From: Cribrihabitans_A pelagius | GTDB taxonomy: Bacteria; Pseudomonadota; Alphaproteobacteria; Rhodobacterales; Rhodobacteraceae | Direction of reading: 5' to 3' | Assembly: GCF_048820915.1 (NCBI RefSeq) | Contig: NZ_JBMERR010000011.1 | Location: 85,724 to 149,723, forward strand | Length of the DNA stretch: 64,000 bases | Shown: one piece after another, positions 53,018 to 62,481 of the stretch | How positions within the stretch are numbered: position 1 is the stretch's first letter | Layout of the letters: every line of letters begins with the position of its first letter | Notes under the pieces: model-generated | What the model saw: the letters and a program-made list of their open reading frames with translations, nothing else | What the model was told of the DNA's origin: nothing | The model's database searches: none | Made by a program: the position numbers and the translations under genes

Positions 53018-54325
53018 TCAGTGCCCCATCATCGAATTGGGCAGCCACAGCACCAGATCCGGCACCGCGATCAGCAGCAGGGTGAACAGCACCATGATCA
53101 GCGCATAGGGGATCGCGCCCTGCACCACGTCCCGGAACGGGCCGCCGTCCTTGCGCACCCCCTGCACCACATAGAGGTTCATGCCCACCGGCGGGGTGAT
53201 CATGCCCAGCTCGCACATCAGCACGATGAAGATGCCGAACCAGATCGGGTCGATGCCCGCCGCGGTCACGATCGGCAGCGCCACCGGGATCGTCAGCACC
53301 TGCATCGACAGCACATCCATGAACATGCCCAGAAACAGGTAGAACACGATCAAGGCCATCAGCAGACCCGCAGGCGACAGCCCGAAGGAGGCCACCCAGC
53401 CGGTCATCGTCTGAGCGATGCCGCCAAGCGCCAGCGTCACGTTCAGCATGAAGGCGGCGGTGATGATCAGCAGGATCATGCCCGTCGTCTTGGCGGTCTG
53501 GCGGAAGCAGTTGTCGAAGAACTCGACACTCAGCTTGCCCTCGCGCCAGGCGAACGCCAGCGCCGCCACCACGCCCAGTGCTGCGGATTCGGTCGGGGTT
53601 GCGATGCCGAAATAGATCGAGCCCATGACGATGGCAAAGATCACCGCCGGCGGCACCAGATGCACAAGTGCTGCGATACGCTCGGACAGCGGCACCTTCT
53701 GTTCGGCCTCGCCGCCCGCACCCGGAAGGAACTTCGACTCCAGCGCGATGTAGACCATGAACAAGAGCGTCAGCGCCACCCCCGGCACGATGCCGGCGAT
53801 GAACAGCCGGCCGATCGATTCATTGGCCAGCGAGCCGTAGATCAGCAGGTTGACGCTGGGCGGGATCAGAATGCCCAGCGTGCCGCCCGCCGCCAGCGAG
53901 CCAAGCGCCTGGCGGGCGCCGTAACCGCGGCTCTTCAGGGCCGGCAGCGCCACCGTTCCGACCGTTGCAGCGGTGGCCACCGACGACCCGGACGTGGCCG
54001 CAAACAGCGAACAGCAGCCGATGTTGGTGTGCAGCAGCCCGCCGGGCAGCCGCCCCAGCCACAGCGCCAGCGTCCCGTACATCCGGTCGGCGATGCCGCT
54101 GCGCAGCAGCAGCTCGCCCAGCAGGATGAACAGCGGCACCGCCGTCAGGATGTTCTCGTTCTGCACGCCCCAGATCACCGGGCCCATCGAGTTGAGCAGC
54201 GGCCAGCCATACAGCATCACACCGCCGATCACCCCCAGCACCACCATGATGACGGCGATGGGGAAGCTCATGAGCAGCAGGCCCATCATGCTGAAGAAGC
54301 CCACAAATACCGATCCGATTCCCAT
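53018..54325 (-). CDS. dctM: TRAP transporter large permease, second system
   Basis: A 435-residue DctM-type permease. AATSGSSVATAATVGTVALPAL and LAAGGTLGILIPPSVNLLIYG carry the re-entrant loops, with CELGMITPPVGMNLYVVQGV near the end. It lies 54 bp after dctQ. Confidence 0.92.
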   Translation of the reverse strand: MGIGSVFVGFFSMMGLLLMSFPIAVIMVVLGVIGGVMLYGWPLLNSMGPVIWGVQNENILTAVPLFILLGELLLRSGIADRMYGTLALWLGRLPGGLLHTNIGCCSLFAATSGSSVATAATVGTVALPALKSRGYGARQALGSLAAGGTLGILIPPSVNLLIYGSLANESIGRLFIAGIVPGVALTLLFMVYIALESKFLPGAGGEAEQKVPLSERIAALVHLVPPAVIFAIVMGSIYFGIATPTESAALGVVAALAFAWREGKLSVEFFDNCFRQTAKTTGMILLIITAAFMLNVTLALGGIAQTMTGWVASFGLSPAGLLMALIVFYLFLGMFMDVLSMQVLTIPVALPIVTAAGIDPIWFGIFIVLMCELGMITPPVGMNLYVVQGVRKDGGPFRDVVQGAIPYALIMVLFTLLLIAVPDLVLWLPNSMMGH

Positions 54326-54379
54326 AGTTCTCCCTTTCGCGGAAAATGTCCCGCCGGCCTTGCCGCCGGCGGGGTGCCG

Positions 54380-54934
54380 TCAGCGGCGTTCGAGGTCGCT
54401 CATTTCTTCTTCGAGTTCCTCGATGGCGCCTTTCGGGTGAAAGGCATCGGTGACCTGGCCGAGCCGCCCGGTCATCACCATCATGGTGGCCTTCCCGGCC
54501 AGCCAGATGGCGCAGAGCGCAAACAGGCACAGCGCTGCGTACCAGGCCGCCTGCGGGTAGATCAGCGGCGTCGCCCAGGGGGTCGGGGCGGTGCTGCCGT
54601 AGCTGAGCGTGTCGTCGATCACGATGTGCCCGACATAGAGGATGAAGAGGCCGAAACCCGCGACCGACACCACCGAGATCCAGTCCATGATGGCCTGCAG
54701 GCGGGCCGGAAAGCGCGCGTGCAGCACGTCGATGCGGATATGCGCCCGGTCCACCAGCGCCACCGCAAAGGCGAGGCTGGAGCCGACGGCCAGCACGTAG
54801 CCGCCCAGTTCATCCGCGCCCTCAAAGGAGAAGTTGAACAGTTTCCGGGACAGGGTTTCGATGGAGACAAAGATGGAAAGCGCGACCAGCGCGGCGCCGA
54901 ACAACCGGCTGGCCAGCTGAGCAAGATAGTTCAT
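54380..54934 (-). CDS. dctQ: TRAP transporter small permease, second system
   Basis: A 184-residue DctQ-type permease with four helices. ADELGGYVLAVGSSLAFAVALVDRAHIRIDVLH is the conserved core. The ATG at 54934 is chosen, as the first helix begins there. Confidence 0.87.
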   Translation of the reverse strand: MNYLAQLASRLFGAALVALSIFVSIETLSRKLFNFSFEGADELGGYVLAVGSSLAFAVALVDRAHIRIDVLHARFPARLQAIMDWISVVSVAGFGLFILYVGHIVIDDTLSYGSTAPTPWATPLIYPQAAWYAALCLFALCAIWLAGKATMMVMTGRLGQVTDAFHPKGAIEELEEEMSDLERR

Positions 54935-54995
54935 TGGGGGACGTCCTTTCCGGATACGCCGGAAGGCGGCAGCGCGGCCGCCCTCCGGTCCTTGA

Positions 54996-56027
54996 TCAGT
55001 TGGACTGGCCCAGGGCGGCCTTCCAATCGGCCGAGCAGCTGGCATTGGTCGCGTCGCAGACTTCCGCCCAGGCCGGGAAGGAAATCGCGGTCACCGCGTT
55101 GCCGATGATCTGGCGGTCGCCATCGCTGACCGGCACCAGTTTCAGGTCGTAGGATTTGACCGTCTCGCAGGGGCTTTCGCCGACATTGCAGCGCACCGCA
55201 TCGTCGAACAGCTCTTCCGAGTAGGCCCAGATCTCGTCCACCAGCCCGTCAAAGGCGGCCTCCAGCTTCTGCTGGTCCTCCGTCGCCATCGCGTTGTAGC
55301 TGTCCAGGTTGATGCCATAGCCGTTCAGCGCCAGCTGGAAGGCGACCGGCAGCATGTAGCCGGTGACCTCGGGCCAGCCTGCCGAGTTGGCCGAGCTGGG
55401 GCCTGTGATGGCGCAATCGACCACGCCGCGGGCCAGCGACTGATGCACGTCGGGGAAGCCGATCGGCACCGGGGTGCCGCCCACCGAGGCGACGAAATTG
55501 GCCAGGTTCTGGTCGTAGACCCGCACCTTCTTGCCCTTCAGATCGCTCAGCTCGCCGATCTCCGGCTTGCAGAACAGCACCTGCGGGCCGAACGGCCACA
55601 CCCCCAGCAGCTTGGTGTTGAACTTGGTCTGCAGCTGCGCATCCACCGCATCCTCGAAGGCCGCAACCGTCTTGCGGCCGGTCTCGTAATCCGGGTTCAG
55701 CCCGACCAGATCGAGCCCGAGAATGGTCGGTTCATCGCGCGAGATCTGTGACATCCGCAGCGACACGATGTCGAACAGACCCGCCTTCAGGATGCGCAGC
55801 TGCTCGGTGTCCTTGATGCCGGTCACGTCCAGCGGCTTGTAGTCGGCGGCAGCGTCCAGACCCGAGCGTTCCGCGAAATTCTCGAAGAACGGCTGCTCCA
55901 CGTTCTTCTGGATCAGGCCGGTTGCCACCGGCTGGCCGAGCACCTTCAGATCGTAGGTTTCCGCCATGGCGCCGCCGGCGGCCGCCGTCAGCACCGCTGC
56001 CGTTACCCATTGCATGGTCTTCTTCAT
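54996..56027 (-). CDS. dctP: TRAP transporter substrate-binding protein, second system
   Basis: A 343-residue DctP-family protein. The signal peptide ends GGAMAE. LKGKKVRVYDQNLANFVASVGGTPVPIGFPDVHQSLARGVVD is the typical binding region. AGGAG abuts an upstream ATG (56033), so the second ATG, six bases on, is the better start. Several Cys (CETVKS, CDATNASC) may form disulfides. Confidence 0.9.
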   Translation of the reverse strand: MKKTMQWVTAAVLTAAAGGAMAETYDLKVLGQPVATGLIQKNVEQPFFENFAERSGLDAAADYKPLDVTGIKDTEQLRILKAGLFDIVSLRMSQISRDEPTILGLDLVGLNPDYETGRKTVAAFEDAVDAQLQTKFNTKLLGVWPFGPQVLFCKPEIGELSDLKGKKVRVYDQNLANFVASVGGTPVPIGFPDVHQSLARGVVDCAITGPSSANSAGWPEVTGYMLPVAFQLALNGYGINLDSYNAMATEDQQKLEAAFDGLVDEIWAYSEELFDDAVRCNVGESPCETVKSYDLKLVPVSDGDRQIIGNAVTAISFPAWAEVCDATNASCSADWKAALGQSN

Positions 56028-56106
56028 AGTCATCTCCTTGTTGGATTGCGGTTTGTCCGCCGGCCGCTTCTGCGGCGGCCGTGCCGGAACGCCTGGAGGG
56101 CGGGGC

Positions 56107-56838
56107 CTAGGCGCCGCCGTCGCGGAACAGGCGCCCCCATCCCTTGACCTGGCGGGGATCGGCCCCGGCCAGTTTCATGCAGTGCCAGATCGTGAAGGCG
56201 ACGCTGTCGAGGACGGGTATCCCGAGTTCCTCCTCCAGCGCCGGCGCGATCCGGGTGCCGTTGAAATTCGTGCATTGGATGACAATCGCGTCCGGTTTGC
56301 CTTCGGCCGCCCCGCGCACCATCTCCGCGATCTTCTCCTCGCCGTATTCGGAGAAGGAGTAGTTGCCGGGATCCTCCAGCCGGCGGTCGCCGGTGCAGCG
56401 GTAGCCCTCGGCCGCGAAATTCTTCAGGATCGGCTCCTGGATTTCCGTGAGGTAGGGCGTCACCAGCCCGTAGCTCTGCACCTCCAGCGCCTCGAAGGCG
56501 GCGAACAGCGCCAGCGTCGAGGTGGTCGAGGGCACGCCGCAGCGGGCCTCGATCTGGCGCACCAGCTCTTCGTCATTGGCCCGCCCCAGCCAGCTGCCGG
56601 AGGTGCCGCCCCAGGCGATCACATCCATCCGCGCATCCGCCAGCAGCTCCGCCGCCGCCAGCTGCGGGCCAAACCTGAACTGCCCCAGGGCATCGCCGCT
56701 CATCGAGATTTCCGTCACCCGGAACCGCCCGAAATGCACCGAGACATGCTCCAGTCCGGCCAGAACCGCCGCCGATTGCGGTTCCATGATGGTGTTAGAG
56801 GAGGGGGTCAGCAGACCCAGCTTCAACCGTGGTGCCAT
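56107..56838 (-). CDS. Maleate isomerase/arylmalonate decarboxylase-family protein
   Basis: A 243-residue Asp/Glu racemase-superfamily protein. The first active-site motif reads AWGGTSGSWLG (residues 75-85) where maleate isomerases have Cys-Thr-Ser. The second, IVIQCTNFNG (C189), keeps its cysteine. One cysteine plus GTS is the arrangement of arylmalonate decarboxylase (G74, C188), so a decarboxylation rather than isomerisation is suggested. PSSNTIMEP at the N-terminus is the carboxylate-binding loop. AAAGG lies before the chosen ATG. It is the first gene of the second TRAP operon. Confidence 0.82.
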   Translation of the reverse strand: MAPRLKLGLLTPSSNTIMEPQSAAVLAGLEHVSVHFGRFRVTEISMSGDALGQFRFGPQLAAAELLADARMDVIAWGGTSGSWLGRANDEELVRQIEARCGVPSTTSTLALFAAFEALEVQSYGLVTPYLTEIQEPILKNFAAEGYRCTGDRRLEDPGNYSFSEYGEEKIAEMVRGAAEGKPDAIVIQCTNFNGTRIAPALEEELGIPVLDSVAFTIWHCMKLAGADPRQVKGWGRLFRDGGA

Positions 56839-57392
56839 AAGCGTGCCTTTCATGCCCATTGGATGACAAGCAGAGTACCGGCCCGCGATAAAATATCAAA
56901 TTATTTATTATATACTGCGTAATCTGCTAATTTTACATGCAAAATCTATGATGAACGGAGACAAAACTGTCCGGCGAGTTGAAAAGGAGGACGGGCCCGG
57001 GACAGATTCGCTCGCACCGCGGCCAGCAGAATCCCGCTCCGGCCCCACGCACCGGGGGCGCCGCCCCGGTGGCGCGAAGCGGGCTGTTGCGGCGCGGCGC
57101 AGAGCCTGATTGGACCGGGGGCCGGAATCCGCGGCGCAACCGCCCGCGCCGGCCGGATCGGGCCGCAAGCGCGTGCCGCGCATCGGGCGGGCGGAGAAGC
57201 GGCTCAACCCGCCGCAGCCGCGGGACTGTATCCTCGGGTTTTGGCCGCCTCGCTCCGATTTCCGCCCTCCGTTCTCCTGAACTCAGCGGAGGCGCAGCGG
57301 GAGTGCAGGCAGCCCGGCGTCAAAGCGTTGCGGCGCGGATCATTCAATGACAGTATGGGGCACACAAAAATGAATTTCGACGGGGGTTTACA
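56839..57392. other. Gap with A/T-rich promoter of the second TRAP operon
   Basis: A/T-rich 56885-56945, including ATTATTTATTATAT at 56900, is the likely promoter/operator of the minus-strand operon. The GC-rich remainder shows no recognisable gene on either strand. Confidence 0.5.
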
Positions 57393-57644
57393 GTGAGACG
57401 TCAGGCAGCTTTAGCGTGTTCGGCCGCTATTTTTCTGGGCGCGTGCGCGATATCCGAAGGAGGCGGCGGCAGACTTCCTGAGGAGGTGGCCGCGCTGGCC
57501 GGCCCAAACCAGAACCTCGCAACCGCCCGCCTCATGCCCGAGGACGGCTGCTACTGGTACATGCACGAAGGCCCGGTCGAAACGACCCTGCTTCCCTTGC
57601 GCACCGCCTCCGGCAACCCGATTTGCGTCCAGCGCGCCGGGTGA
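57393..57644 (+). CDS. Small lipoprotein
   Basis: An 83-residue protein from a GTG preceded by GGGGG. The lipobox is LGAC (AAIFLGACAIS). The mature part, with LMPEDGCYWYMHEGPVETTLLPLRTASGNPICVQ, has two further Cys that may form a disulfide. No named family. It is probably anchored in the membrane and exposed to the periplasm. Confidence 0.7.
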   Translation: MRRQAALACSAAIFLGACAISEGGGGRLPEEVAALAGPNQNLATARLMPEDGCYWYMHEGPVETTLLPLRTASGNPICVQRAG

Positions 57645-57699
57645 CCGCCTGAGGCGCCAGGGCTGCGGCTATACGCCTGACCCTGATCTTGCCGCGGGT

Positions 57700-58365
57700 T
57701 CAGCTTTGGGCGCTGACATAGTCTTCGGCGGGATACAGATACGCGGTCGAGCCGGTGGCGACATGCGGGTAAAGCCCGTTGATGTGCGCCATCACCATCC
57801 GGACACAGCCGGAGCTTGCCCGGCCGCCGATCGAGCGGGGATGCGGCGTGCCATGAATACGCAGGTAGGTATCGCGGTTCCCGTCAAAGAGATACAAGGC
57901 GCGTGACCCCAGCGCATTGCGCGGGCCCGGGTCCATGCCGTCTGCATATTGCGCATAAGCCTCCGGATCCCGCTTGATCATGTCCGGGGTTGGCGTCCAG
58001 GTGGGCCATTCGACCTTCCGCCGGATTGTGTAGGTGCCCGGTTCGTAAAGATTGCCCTTCGCGATGGCGACGCCATACCGCATCGCCGTGCCGCCTTCCT
58101 CGATATGGTACAGATACCGGGCGACGGCATCGACATGAATGTCGCCGGGAACAAGATTGCCGTTTGCCGCGACCCGCTGCGGCAGGAACCGCGGGTGCAA
58201 TCCCCAGATGTTGGTTGTCGCGGGGTCATAGCCCGCGGGGGTCACCTGAGCATCCCAAGCCGCTTTCTGGGCCGCTGACGGCCGGCCCTTGGCAAACGCG
58301 GGAGCCGCGAGCGGCGCGGAAAACAGAGCTGCTGTGGTCGAAATGAAGTGGCGTCTTGTCAGCAT
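57700..58365 (-). CDS. L,D-transpeptidase (YkuD)
   Basis: A 221-residue periplasmic enzyme with a twin-arginine-like signal (LTRRHFISTTAALFSAPLAAPAFA). The YkuD catalytic block HGTPHPRSIGGRASSGCVRM has the His and Cys of the family. It crosslinks peptidoglycan or attaches proteins to it. The ATG at 58365 is chosen because the signal begins there. Confidence 0.88.
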   Translation of the reverse strand: MLTRRHFISTTAALFSAPLAAPAFAKGRPSAAQKAAWDAQVTPAGYDPATTNIWGLHPRFLPQRVAANGNLVPGDIHVDAVARYLYHIEEGGTAMRYGVAIAKGNLYEPGTYTIRRKVEWPTWTPTPDMIKRDPEAYAQYADGMDPGPRNALGSRALYLFDGNRDTYLRIHGTPHPRSIGGRASSGCVRMVMAHINGLYPHVATGSTAYLYPAEDYVSAQS

Positions 58366-58589
58366 ATCAGTGGGCTCCGTGACCAAAGGGCAAAATCGTC
58401 TGTTCTGTCTATAGGGCCAACTATTGAGCATGAAAAAGAGTTCCCATGCGGGCCGCGGAACCCAGCGTTACCCAGAGGGCCGGGGAAGAGCAAGCGCCTG
58501 GCAAAAACGTGAAATGCAATTGGTCCGGGCTGCGCCGGTTTTGCGTCATGCAATTTGGGCCTGTCCGGGGGCTCTTGCGGCTCTGACCG

Positions 58590-58876
58590 GGGGTCTGCGC
58601 CACCCGGATCAGCGCGCTGACCGCGAAGAAGGAGGCAGCGGTGGCGGCGGCAAATGCAGCCGCGCTAACTTGCTCCGCGCCATATGCCGCCCCCCGGAAC
58701 AGGATAGATCGACAGCATGGGAACCCCCGCGAACAGCCCTGCCGCCAGCACAAGCGGATCGTTCACGCCGCGCAGTGAGCCCGGCACCTCGAACACCAGG
58801 GCCGGGTGCAGACCCAGCTTGCCGGCTCGGCGGCGGGCATTTCTGCCGCGGCGATTGCAAAGGGAATGATCACCAG
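58590..58876 (-). pseudogene. AEC-family transporter relic
   Basis: Minus-strand segments in different frames read like the C-terminal helices of an AEC (auxin-efflux/malonate type) carrier: LVIIPFAIAAAEMPA, then LVFEVPGSLRGVNDPLVLAAGLFAGVPMLSIYPV, then YGAEQVSAAAFAAATAASFFAVSALIRVA. At least two frame changes separate them and the N-terminal part is gone. It starts ten bases after the TetR stop on the same strand. Confidence 0.55.
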
Positions 58877-58885
58877 CTTACGCCG

Positions 58886-59575
58886 CTATCCGGCCGCCAG
58901 CGGCTTTGGCGCGTGGCCAATGACGACCAGCCCCAGCACCATGTCGACCAGGCGCTGCCGCAGCCGGGCCTGGCCTTCCGGGGTATAAAGGCTCTCGCCG
59001 TAAGACGAGGAGAACGTCGCCCGGTTCGAGACGTTGTAATAGCTGGAGGAGCTGATCAGCCAGTGCAGCTCCAGCGGATCGGCTCCGTCGCGGAAAAGGC
59101 CGGCGGCCTGGCCGCGGCGGCAGACGGCATCCAGCTTTTCGATGATCGAGCGGTTGAGGCGGGGGATGATCTCGGATTTGCGCAGATAGGCGGCGTTGTG
59201 GATGTTCTCGATCATCACCAGGCGGATGAACTGCGGCGTGGCGGCATGGGCATCAAAGGTCGCCTCGACCAGCCGTTTCAGGGCGGCCACCGGCTCCAGG
59301 GTCTCGACCTCCAGCGCGTCCTCGTTTTCGCGAAGCATCAGATAGACGTTTTCCAGAACGCTTTGGTAAAGCCCCTCCTTGTCGCCGAAATAATAGTAGA
59401 TCATCCGCTTGGAGGCCTCGGTCTTCCGGGCGATCTCGTCGATCCGCCCGCCCGCGAGCCCATGCGCCGCAAACTCCCCGGTGGCTACCCTCAGGATATC
59501 GGCCTTGACCGCGTCAGGGTCCTGTTTCCAGCGCGACTTGCGGGGCTTGGCCGGTTTTTTTGTCGTCTCTGCCAT
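58886..59575 (-). CDS. TetR-family regulator
   Basis: A 229-residue repressor. The basic N-terminus leads to the helix-turn-helix IDEIARKTEASKRMIYYYFGDKEGLYQSVLENVY. The C-terminal ligand domain (YYNVSNRATFSSSYGESLYTPEGQARLRQRLVDMVL) resembles RutR-like TetR_C members. Upstream open frame antisense to tctA is spurious. It is divergent from the truncated TctA gene. Confidence 0.85.
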   Translation of the reverse strand: MAETTKKPAKPRKSRWKQDPDAVKADILRVATGEFAAHGLAGGRIDEIARKTEASKRMIYYYFGDKEGLYQSVLENVYLMLRENEDALEVETLEPVAALKRLVEATFDAHAATPQFIRLVMIENIHNAAYLRKSEIIPRLNRSIIEKLDAVCRRGQAAGLFRDGADPLELHWLISSSSYYNVSNRATFSSSYGESLYTPEGQARLRQRLVDMVLGLVVIGHAPKPLAAG

Positions 59576-59621
59576 TGGCCGGGGTCTCTGCACATTCCGA
59601 TTCTGACCCCGTGATAGAACG

Positions 59622-59672
59622 AAATTAAACGCTTGGTACATTCCCGTTGGCAAATTAACCGCACAGTACATT
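59622..59672. promoter_or_regulatory. Pair of 21-bp direct repeats, candidate TetR sites
   Basis: 59622-59642 and 59652-59672 share AAATTAA-N7-GTACATT, 17 of 21 bases identical, exactly 30 bp apart. They lie between the TetR and TctA genes. Confidence 0.5.
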
Positions 59673-59680
59673 TTAGAGAG

Positions 59681-61102
59681 GTGACCGGCGGTGCAGCCTG
59701 CGATTCGCCGGTGGCGGTGTCGATCCTGATCTCCTTCACCTTCTCCTGGGATGTCTACCCGGCGATCTCGCTGATGATCGGCATCTTCATGGGCGGCGTT
59801 TACGGCGGCTCGCGCACCGCCATCCTGCTCAACATCCCCGGCGCGCCCTCGGCCATCGCGACCGCTATGGACGGCTATCCGATGGCCCAGAAGGGCGAGG
59901 CCGGCGTGGCGATCGGCGTCACCACCGTGATGTCCTTCTTCGGCGGCCTGATCGGCATTCTGGTGCTGGCCGTGGCGGCGCCCTTCGTGTCCGACATCGC
60001 GCTGTCGTTCCAGCCGCGCGACTACATGCTGCTGGCGATCCTCGGCATCCTGCTGGTCGGCTCCCTGTCCGGCGGCAGCCTGGTCAAGGGCATCTTTGCC
60101 GGCGCTTTCGGCATCGGGCTGGGCGCGGTCGGCATGGACCCCTTGACCTTCACCGAGCGCTTCACCTTCGGCGTGCCGGTTCTGAAAAGCGGCATTTCCT
60201 TCATCGCCGTGATGATCGGCATGTTCGGCGTCTCCGAGGCGCTGATGCAGCTGCACCATATCGGCAGCGCCGCGGTGAAGCAGAAAGTGGGCAGGATCGT
60301 CCCCTCCTGGAGCGTGATCCGCAAGTACCTGGCGCTGTCGCTGCAGACTTCCGGCATCGGCGTCATCATCGGCGCCCTGCCCGGCACCGGCGGCGATATT
60401 GCCGCGCTGATGGCCTATGACCACGCCAAACGAGTCACCAAGAACCCGGAAACCCCCTTCGGAGAAGGCGCGATGGAGGGGCTGGTCGCGCCCGAGACCG
60501 CCAACAGCTCGGCCGTGGGCGGCGCCTTCATCCCGATGATGACGCTGGGCATTCCCGGCGATGCGGTCACCGCCATCATGATCGGCACCCTGTTTATTCA
60601 CGCGCTCAACCCCGGCCCGATGCTGATGATCGACAAGCCCGACATGCTCTGGTTCATCGTCGGCGCGCTGGTGATGGCGAATTTCTTCATGCTGCTGTTC
60701 GGCCTGACCGGCATCCGCATCTTCACCAAGATCGTCGAGATGCCCCGCACGGTGCTGATCCCGCTGATCTTCCTGCTGTCGATTGTCGGCGCCTACGCGG
60801 TCAACAACTCGGTCACCGACATCTACTGGATGCTCGGGTTCGGCGTGCTTGGCTACTTCATGAAGCAGTACAACTACCCGCTCGGCCCGGTGATCCTGGG
60901 GGTGATCCTCTCCCGGCTGCTCGACGACAACTGGCGGCGCGCGATCATCTCCGAACGCGAAAGCCTGCCCCGCTTCTTCGAAGGCATTGTCACCAGCCCG
61001 CTGTCCCTGGCCCTCTTCATCGGCGTCATCCTGATTTTCGTCAGGCAGACGCCGCTGTGGGCCGCCGCCAAGAAACGCTTGCTCGGAAGGGCCGCGTCAT
61101 GA
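59681..61102 (+). pseudogene. tctA: 5'-truncated TctA tricarboxylate permease
   Basis: From about 59700 the frame is a TctA-family permease: VAVSILISFTFSWDVYPAISLMIGIFMGGVYGGSRTAILLNIPGAPSA, ALPGTGGDIAALMAYDHAKR, AVGGAFIPMMTLGIPGDAVTAIMIG. The first ~45 residues, including helix 1, are missing and replaced by unrelated sequence. The partner genes tctB and tctC are absent. A deletion from the TetR promoter into tctA explains both. The remaining 10-11 helices are intact; function is doubtful. Confidence 0.75.
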
Positions 61103-61395
61103 CCCCCGCCAGCGCGAAACAGGTCAGGCTCGGCCTGATCGGCGACAATATCACCCGCTCGAAATCGCCCCGGCTGCACCGGGAGGCCGGCAGGCTGACC
61201 GGGCTGGATGTCACCTATGACCGGCTGATCCCCAGGGACATGGGGCTGAGCTTCGACGAGGTGTTCAGCCTGAGGCACTGTGGCTGTCCTCCGCGCAAAT
61301 TCCCTGGCCGGGAAGTCTGCCGCCAGGAGTTGGTTGTCAATCTGGTTGTCCTGAACCGTTGTTCGTTTCGATGCCCTTGCGGTACTGACCAGTGA
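61099..61395 (+). pseudogene. Truncated shikimate dehydrogenase
   Basis: Starts ATGA-overlapped with tctA. KQVRLGLIGDNITRSKSPRLHREAGRLTGLDVTYDRL carries the shikimate-binding SxS motif of AroE-family enzymes. Homology stops near 61266 and the frame continues for ~43 unrelated residues. The NADP domain is gone. Confidence 0.75.
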
Positions 61396-61504
61396 AGCAT
61401 CGGGCCGACGCAGCCGTTTGGGTGAAGCGGGGGCATTGCTCCCCGCCCGATCGCCGTCTGTCGCGTTCCCGCGCCTATGCGCAATTCAGAAAAGGCCCAA
61501 GGCG
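61396..61504. other. Junction between the aroE fragment and the flavin genes
   Basis: No gene seen. It probably contains a rearrangement junction; I cannot name an element. Confidence 0.35.
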
Positions 61505-62446
61505 CTATTGCTTGATAAGCTTCCGCAGCACGCCGGTAAAGCAGTCGACCTCGGTGTCGCTGAAACTCTTGAAGGTTTCCCCGGCATGGGCTTCTGCGAG
61601 GTTCCAGCACTCTTCGGCCTTGGCCCGGCCCGCCTCAGTCAGGACATGCCCCTCCCCCTCCGGGGCGACCAGCCCGCAATCGCCGAGACTGGACAGCGCC
61701 ACGCGCGCCTCGGTGACCGGCGCGTGCAGGTGGACGACCAATTGTTCGGCACTGAGACCGGAGATGTCTGTCAGGACCAGCAGGATGCGGGCCTCGATGA
61801 CGCTGAGACCGAGGGTCTCCAGCTTGGGCTGATAGCGGTCCTGGTAGGCACGGACGGCGCGCAGCATAAGGAAGAACGGGTGATTTCCCATGCGGCCGCC
61901 GTCGGCGCCTTCAAGCGCATCCTCGCCGCTCTTGGGGAAGCTGCCGGGATGGTTGAAGACCATTGCGTAAGAGCCCTGGTGGAAGCAGAGCGGCGCGCGG
62001 CCGAAATCGTCGAAGGCCACGACGCGGCCAACGAAAATCCAGTGATCGCCGCCGTCGAGCTTGTCATAGGTCTCGCACTGGAAGCGCCCGGCGCAATTCG
62101 GGAAAATCGGCGCGCCGCCGATCCCCGGCTCCCAGTCCACGCCGGCGAACTTGTCCTCCTGCTGGCGGGCAAAGTGGTTCGACATGTCCATCTGGTCGGA
62201 GGCGAGGATGTTGACGGCGAAATGCGTGGCGGATTCGAATATCGCGCAGCTTCGCGCGTCCTTCATGCTGCTCCACAGGATCAGCGGTGGATCCATCGAC
62301 AGCGAGTTGAAGCTCGAAGCGGTCACGCCCACGCTGGTGCCGTCCGGCGCGCGGGCGGTGATGATTGCCACTCCGGTCGCGAAGTTGCCAAGCGCCCGGC
62401 GGAACGCCTTGGGGTCGATTTCGGCCTGTTTCATCAGCATCGTCAT
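61505..62446 (-). CDS. Flavin reductase with C-terminal MarR-like domain
   Basis: A 313-residue protein. Residues 1-165 form an HpaC-type flavin reductase (FRRALGNFATGVAIITA, GVTASSFNSLSMDPPLILWS, GDHWIFVGRV). Residues ~190-313 form a MarR-like winged helix (LGLSVIEARILLVLTDISGLSAEQLVVHL). The layout matches the C1 reductase of p-hydroxyphenylacetate hydroxylase, whose MarR-like tail lets the substrate activate the reductase. GGAGGAACAAC precedes the ATG. It supplies reduced FMN to the monooxygenase encoded upstream. Confidence 0.88.
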   Translation of the reverse strand: MTMLMKQAEIDPKAFRRALGNFATGVAIITARAPDGTSVGVTASSFNSLSMDPPLILWSSMKDARSCAIFESATHFAVNILASDQMDMSNHFARQQEDKFAGVDWEPGIGGAPIFPNCAGRFQCETYDKLDGGDHWIFVGRVVAFDDFGRAPLCFHQGSYAMVFNHPGSFPKSGEDALEGADGGRMGNHPFFLMLRAVRAYQDRYQPKLETLGLSVIEARILLVLTDISGLSAEQLVVHLHAPVTEARVALSSLGDCGLVAPEGEGHVLTEAGRAKAEECWNLAEAHAGETFKSFSDTEVDCFTGVLRKLIKQ

Positions 62447-62481
62447 GTTGTTCCTCCGGTGTCTGGCAGCGTCCTCGCAAT

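Noticed and set aside
51560..55108. A 1182-codon plus-strand open frame across the amidase and TRAP genes
   Set aside because: Composition is Arg/Gln/His-rich with no domain; the minus-strand genes carry all expected motifs.
57000..57390. Arg/Pro-rich open frames in the gap before the lipoprotein
   Set aside because: No ribosome sites or domains, and composition is typical of GC-rich noncoding DNA.
59576..60601. N-terminal extension of the TetR frame upstream of its ATG
   Set aside because: This part is antisense to tctA and low-complexity; the helix-turn-helix protein begins at 59575.
61266..61500. Possible insertion sequence at the aroE break
   Set aside because: I could not identify terminal repeats or transposase motifs; left as an unnamed junction.
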